NCBI GenBank assembly: GCA_003665825.1
Contig: QPFY01000007.1
Coordinates: forward strand, 682,001 to 746,000
DNA length: 64,000 nt
Source of the DNA: Microbotryum silenes-acaulis
Taxonomy: Eukaryota > Basidiomycota > Microbotryomycetes > Microbotryales > Microbotryaceae
Direction: 5' to 3'
Part shown: in pieces, positions 58,644 to 64,000 of the stretch
How positions within the stretch are numbered: position 1 is the first letter of the stretch
Layout of the letters: the number at the start of each line of letters is the position of its first letter
Notes under the pieces: model-generated
Databases searched by the model: none
What the model was told of the DNA's origin: nothing
What the model saw: only the letters and a program-made list of their open reading frames with translations
Made by a program: the position numbers and the translations under genes

Positions 58644-60189
58644 CTTTAGTCGTGCCTCCCGACGCCGAGTCATTAGACAGCATCTCGGAGCTTGGCTTGA
58701 CAACAGGCAGTCGGTCGTGCCAACATGGCGAACGAGTACAGTACGCTTATTATGGACCGAACAGATTTGGTGCCTCACACTCGCTTGACGACGACCTAGT
58801 GATCAGGTGCTCATTGCGACAGCTCGTCTTGTCCAACGTCAAACTTTGTTTGGAGCAACTGCAGATTCTCTGTCAGACTCACAACTTGTAAGGCTACTCT
58901 CTTCGGCGATCAAGGCCTAGAGAACTGTTTTTGCGTATTCGATTGTCTTTATGCACTGAGAGTTGTCCAGCATGTGAGAGTGGCTACATCTTCAACCGAA
59001 GCACAGCCAATGACATTTTGGTCCCCAGACGGCATTGCGTACCCCGCCACACGGTCTACCGGCACAAAACATTGGAGTCGTGTCAAGCAGAACTGAGCAA
59101 GGAGATTTGTGAACGAGAGGAAAGGTCATTGACAGAGAATGCGACTCAGAACAGACGACGAGCGGCGACCAACAATGACAGCCGCCCTGACGACGACACA
59201 CGGCTTCGCCGAACACGCCCGCTTCGCAGGCTGAGCGGTCCTCGCCCTATACTCCTGCGTCCGCCCGGCTCCAAGCTGAGATCCGTGCCGAATGGAATCA
59301 GTGCTTCACAGATGCCGAGAAGTCAGGACCACCGTCTCTCAAGTGAGCAGAGCAACGGACAAAGTCAGTTACTAAGAAGAATCGAACACACTTTACAAGC
59401 ATCAGACGGCAAGAGTGTCGGGTCTTGTGCTCCCTCGGCGATTGAGGATTGGGAACTGCGGCGGGACGGAATCGTGACCGATGCAACCACTAAGATCGGA
59501 ACACAAGGAGGATGCAGATTGGCTCCACGACCTGCCATCCAGCGTGCCATCACTTCGCGCTACCAACAGCCTTTGTATCGAAGCTCGCAAGAAGAAGGAC
59601 TGGCTTGAGTTCATGCTCGGCGGACCATATGACAAGATCTTATGACCTCGGCTTGATCCTTATCGGCATCGGTATCGATCGGCATCCTTCCCTGCGCTTC
59701 TCACATGGGCATCCTCGGTATCTTGATATTTCATCGACCTTCAATTTACGACTTATTCCACCATTCAGGATGTGCTCCAACGGATGCGAGCGCAACAAAA
59801 CGGTCCTCAAGAACGGTGATTCGAGACTCGTTGGTAGCTCGGATTGGCCTCGCCGAACCCGCGATCTCAATCGACCGGTGCCTTACTCTAAGCATTGGAA
59901 CTCCAACACGGTGAGATGTTCGCACAGTTTTTGTGGAAGCCATTTCTGGTAAAGCAAAGGATATATCTTGTAATCCACGTGTTCAAAGCCTGCTTGTTTC
60001 ATTGCTCTTTACACTGCTGTCCGAGCTTTGAAAAGGCTTTGAAGTGAGGCGGCTGCGAGCGGGACTGTAAGCGTGTTTCTCAAGCTTAGGCATACCATCT
60101 TTGCGTGTACCTGGTGTTGGTGTAAAGATACCGAAATTGGGCAAGTTATGCAACAAGAGAGTACTATGACCATGTACCTCATGTGTTCG

Positions 60190-60350
60190 ACTTTCCTTCT
60201 TCCCCCTTCTTCCCCCTTCTTCCCTTATCTTTTCCTTATTTCCTTCCTGTTTCTCTTTTCTTCTCTTTCTTCCTTCCTTTCCTTCTCTTTTTTCTTTTTT
60301 TCTTTATTATTATTTATTATTTTTTCATTTTTTCATTTTTCGCTTCGCCG
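60190..60350. repeat. Pyrimidine tract (C/T-rich, then T/A-rich)
   Basis: About 160 bases that are almost all C and T on the plus strand (CTTCTTCCCCC repeated at the start), turning to TTATTATTATTTATTATTTTTTCATT near the end. Confidence 0.85.
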
Positions 60351-60756
60351 GCAACTCCCTGGACATGGGTGGCGGCCCCAAGTTCGAGCGCTGAGCAGAT
60401 AATTTGGAACTGCTAGCCTACACAGGTAGATATCCCCCTGCTCAATCTCTAAATCGCACGATGCCAGTCGCTCATTAGAGAAAGGACGTCCAAATATTTC
60501 TCCTTCTTCTCCGTCCCTCTCCGGAGTGACTTGATTTGATTGAAAACGTTTCCATACGGACCTCCGGCTCAAGCGCGCGTCTCCGAGATTCGACCAATGG
60601 CCTGATCGGTCGGATTGGCCATGTGAGCCCGTGCCAGCCTGTGCCTGGACCAGACCGCAGGCAAGTCTGAGCTTTGCAGAGCGTGTTCGATCGAGCTCCT
60701 CGTTTCGAGGGAGGCCCGCCTCTCTCTTGTTCTCCTGCGCTCTTCACGGAATAGTG

Positions 60757-63315
60757 ATGGAGTCTGGTCCGCACTCCCTTGCCGGGTCCATGGACGATAC
60801 GAAAGTCGCGGACCCTCTCCAGTCGGTCGACTACGCGGTGTCCGGCCTCGCTTCCCAGCGCCAGCGCGGATATGACGAGGTGCTACAAGCGCTTGAATGG
60901 GACTCCCAACCCCCCATCACCGACGAGGAGGAACGTGAATTGATCAAGTTGATCGATTGGAGAATCCTGCCGCTGATATGGTTTGGGACGGCTATGCAAT
61001 ACGCTGACAAAACTGCGTGAGTTGGGGACTTTGCAACACGCGGACGCCCAGGGCATCGACTCGGCACGTGAAGTGGATTGTGCTCGAGGCAACACTTGAA
61101 CTCTTCAAGGCCGTCGGCTCACGTGCTGACGCGTCGTTCGGCGACTCCCACCTTGTTTGCTGATCATACTTTGAGATCCAAAAAACCTTTTCACAGGTTG
61201 TCTGTTGGTGCTCTCTTTGGATTGATCCGCGACCTCAATCTTTTCGTTGCACAGACGGGTGGAACTTTCGACACTCACGTGAGGCTTCTAGAGTAGCTCG
61301 CACTGTCCACCACGCACTGATACTCACGAGCCGCTTCCCCGGCGATAGAAATACACCTTGGTTTCGATAATATACTATGTTGGGTAGGTCTCAGTGCCGA
61401 AGGGACGCCTGTCTGCAAGCTTCCATGCTTGATTCCGGCGCGCTTTACATCAAAAGTGCCGAACTGATCTTTGCGCGAATTTGCTTTCCACGTTCCTCCG
61501 TCGCCTACGCACAGCTACGTCGTTGGAACGCCTATACTTTCGACAATAGCACAACGCTTTCCGACGGGCAAGATGTGTTCGCTTTATGTGCTACTCTGGG
61601 GCATCGTGACCCTTCTCACACCCACCTGCACCGGGTTTGAGGGTATCATGGGGCAGGTGAGGCGCACAAGCTTCCTCTTCTGCAAGGCTCTTGTGGGGAC
61701 ACTTGCTGAATTGTTCATGCCAACAGCGATTCGTACTCGGCATATTAGAAGGTGGGGTATCTCCGGCGTTTCTGACGATCCTTGGTAAGTCATGCGCGAG
61801 CGCACAGGAGCTTGTCCGCAGCCGAGGTGGACTGATCGAGCGGGACCCGGTGGTGCTTTCTGTTGTCAGGCATGTGGTACCGCAAGCACGAACAAGCTCT
61901 TCGCGCGCCAATTTTATATTCTGCGAACGGATTCTTCGGTGTGTAAGTATTTAGAGGGCAGCGCTCTACTCGAGACATGATAGTTGACGAGCCCCTGTTT
62001 GTTCTCGCAGACCGTTGCTGGCCGTGGTCTACGGGCTCGTGCATATCGGATCTCGGGCGCATGCCTGGAAGTCGATCTACTACTTCCTTGGTGTATTGAC
62101 GATTATCTTCGCATGCTTCCTCTACGTATTCCTACCCGACTCGCCCGTTTCCGCCAAGTGGCTGACTTCTCGTCAGCGATATGTCGCCGTTGAGCGTGGG
62201 TCCGAGCTCGTGCGGCCTCGATGGCCTTGATGAGCTTGCTGACGCTCTTCTTGTGTCCATTCGTCATAGGCTTGCGAGACAATCAAGCCGGGCTGAACTC
62301 AAAGCGGTTGAAAGGATCGCATCTACTCGAGGCCGTCTGCGACATCAAGGTCGTTGTTCTCATGCTTGCGACCTTTTGTACTTGCGCATCGGCCGGCGTC
62401 ATCGGCGCATTCTCGCCTCTCGTCATCTCGAAGGGTTACGGCGCTGATGCTCTGCGCACGCTGCTATTGCTGATGCCGACGGGGTTGGTCGCTGGATTTT
62501 CAAACATCATAGGAGGGTCAGTGCGATTGGTTCAGTCATTCGATCCTTCCAGCTCTGTTGACCTGAACTTCTCGCCTTCACATCCTCAGGTATATCGCGC
62601 TCAAATACAAGAACACGCGCATTGCAGTAATCATTTCCCTCTCAATATTGAGCGCAACGGGGACCGCCTTGCAGTGGCGTCTGACTCTGGCGAAGAAGGA
62701 GGGGTTGCTGGCCGGAGTGTACCTCATTGTTGCGTCGTCCGGCGCCCTGGGCGGGCTGACGGGCCTGGCTTGTACGTGTCCTCAACTTGCGTGGGTCTTT
62801 TGACTCGATGTCACGTTGCTGAAGTGGCTCTACACTGTCTCACACTAGTATCAAATACCGCTGGTGCGACAAAGAAGATCGCTGTCTTCGGTTTAGTTTT
62901 CATCTCGATCGCTGGCGCCAACATCGCGACTCGTGAGTGCATTCCAGGAACCCGATCATCATCGTCAGAGACGAGGCTCACGTCCGGTCCCTTCTTATAT
63001 AGCTTTCTTGTTTAAGAAGTCGGAGCAACCGCGGTACCCATTTGCGTTTAAAGCGACCATGATCCTGCAATGCGCTGGCATCGGGCTTTGTGTTGTCTAC
63101 GGGTCAGTCGGGCTTCGTTGGCTGCAGCGCGCGTTTGTTGCTTCTTGGCACCCGACGACGAACCTGAACAAAGTCTTCCAAATTGCAAATCACGCAGTGC
63201 CCTCTGCATCCGCGAAAACCGACGACGAGACCGGAGTGTCGAAAAGCAAGCCCAGGACTTGGCTTTCAGTGATTCGACGGACAAGCAGAACGCCGCCTTT
63301 CGTTACGTTTGGTGA
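60757..63315 (+). CDS. MFS transporter, Dal5/allantoate-permease (ACS) family
   Basis: Predicted 521 residues, 12 exons: 60757-61016, 61197-61278, 61349-61383, 61515-61656, 61727-61784, 61870-61942, 62011-62195, 62270-62516, 62590-62771, 62849-62932, 63003-63102, 63198-63315. The chain carries the family hallmarks: LIDWRILPLIWFGTAMQYAD at TM1, RFVLGILEGGVSPAFLTI, GMWYRKHEQALRAPILYSAN, FLPDSPVSAKWLTSRQRYVA, VERLRDNQAGLNSK, SNTAGATKKIAVFG, FKKSEQPRYP and a C-terminus RENRRRDR with AAFRYVW. The family imports organic anions such as allantoate, nicotinate or small peptides; the substrate cannot be told. Residues between exons 2 and 3 (TGGTFDTH) are slightly longer than usual, so that donor is uncertain. 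The gene looks intact despite its repeat-rich flank. Confidence 0.9.
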
Positions 63316-63464
63316 GAACGATATCATCTTATTCGCATTCAATGCATATTGGCGGACAATCCTCTACTTCCGAAAGACATACGCGACCGGATTCTATAGG
63401 TGTTCTCTTTTGTACTTCTCGTACTAGGCTTATATTGCATGCATTGCAGAACTGCATCCGACTT

Positions 63465-64000
63465 CTATGATGTTTGATCGAGGCCACCCTCCGCCCTGAT
63501 CTTGCTGAGCTCGGCCTCGATCTCTTGAGCCTTCTTTTCATCGTCCGGATTGAAGAGTGCAGAGTACATGAGGTACGCTTCCTCGAGCTACCCAAAGGTC
63601 AAAGTCGCAGTGTCAGTCGAAGCGAATGGATAGGGAGGTACTAGGGCCGGACTGACTTTGCGGTACTGTTCCGTCTTGACGGTAGCGATTTGCTTTTTCG
63701 CCGGAAGACCGGAGTACAACTCGATCGTGCCTCGGAGTTTGGCAATGGCTGCACCGGGGTTCGTCGGAGCAAAGTCAGTGCGTCGGACAGGACGGTCTGG
63801 ACGCATACTTCATACTTAAAAGCTGTACGCACCTTCTTCGCCTCGTCTTTGGGCTTCATTCACTTCTTCCGCGTCGACTGGCAAAGGCTCCACGTCCCCT
63901 TCATTGTCTTCCGTCGCGTCGGGACGATACTTGTCCTCCACGATCTCGATCTCGACACCGAACTGGGCCAGGGCGATGTCACCACGAATGATCGCAAGAT
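63465..64000 (-). CDS. 3' end of an unrecognised gene
   Basis: Three exons read on the minus strand: 64000-63833 (continuing beyond the window), 63748-63657 and 63587-63465. The frame is LAQFGVEIEIVEDKYRPDA, an acidic linker, AIAKLRGTIELYSGLPAKKQ and, last, LEEAYLMYSALFNPDDEKKA. The C-terminus is helical and charged, possibly TPR-like. A resemblance to fungal Ett1/Nro1-type proteins crossed my mind but cannot be supported from this part alone. It converges with the MFS gene, 149 bp apart. Confidence 0.7.

Larger units (their letters stand above)
56702..60756. other. Gene-poor accessory region, 4 kb
   Basis: Downstream of the Fanzor-like gene. Open frames here (for example 56908-57513 and 58931-59608) show no domain or consistent splice structure. 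The region contains the direct repeat, the MITE-like hairpin and the pyrimidine tract listed separately. The part just after 56701 is where a guide RNA of a Fanzor locus would be expected, but I cannot identify one by eye. Confidence 0.5.

Noticed and set aside
58931..59608. 225-codon open frame; pieces such as FTSIRRQECRVLCSLG resemble the C-terminal end of LINE elements
   Set aside because: No ATG, resemblance confined to short fragments in different frames, and no reverse transcriptase nearby.

Overview
The window looks like nuclear DNA of a basidiomycete fungus, most likely a Pucciniomycotina-type yeast. That placement is an inference. The sequence is GC-rich and compact, genes carry many short introns (mostly 50-100 nt) with GTGAGT/GTAAGT-like donors, and the protein set is fungal (chitin deacetylase, Ctr copper transporter, BIM1-like protein, Dbf2-type kinase, Dal5-type permease). 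I rebuilt about 20 spliced genes by joining reading frames at splice sites. Except where stated, exon lengths sum to a multiple of three.

Layout, left to right. 1-5.4 kb: the 3' part of a GPI-anchored chitin deacetylase and an RNF216-like RBR ubiquitin ligase that seems to carry a frameshift in RING2. 5.8-11.2 kb: a likely copper-uptake locus, with a Ctr transporter and a ferric/cupric reductase diverging from one promoter, followed by a BIM1/X325-like copper protein. 12.7-27.4 kb: mostly housekeeping genes (ribosomal protein uS2/RPS0, an AMPK gamma subunit SNF4, a UVRAG/Vps38 protein, CDC6), plus a secreted coiled-coil protein and an unrecognised protein. 28.7-38.9 kb: a disordered Ser/Pro-rich protein, a multi-pass membrane protein, WDR70 and another unrecognised protein.

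39-45 kb: a glutathione S-transferase, a decayed second copy of it, a duplicated spacer, a second member of the secreted coiled-coil family with the same exon module sizes as the first, and a FUN14-domain mitochondrial protein. 46-50.6 kb: the kinetochore subunit SPC25 and a DBF2/SID2-type mitotic-exit kinase.

52.5-60.7 kb: an accessory region. It holds an unrecognised gene with a 24-base G run, a Fanzor-like (eukaryotic TnpB-type) RuvC nuclease gene that may be damaged, a 70-bp direct repeat, a MITE-like inverted repeat and a long pyrimidine tract. 60.8-64 kb: an intact 12-exon Dal5-type MFS permease and the 3' end of an unrecognised gene.

The signals most worth following are the copper-gene cluster, the Fanzor-like locus and the secreted coiled-coil family. 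I recognised no rRNA, tRNA or CRISPR array.
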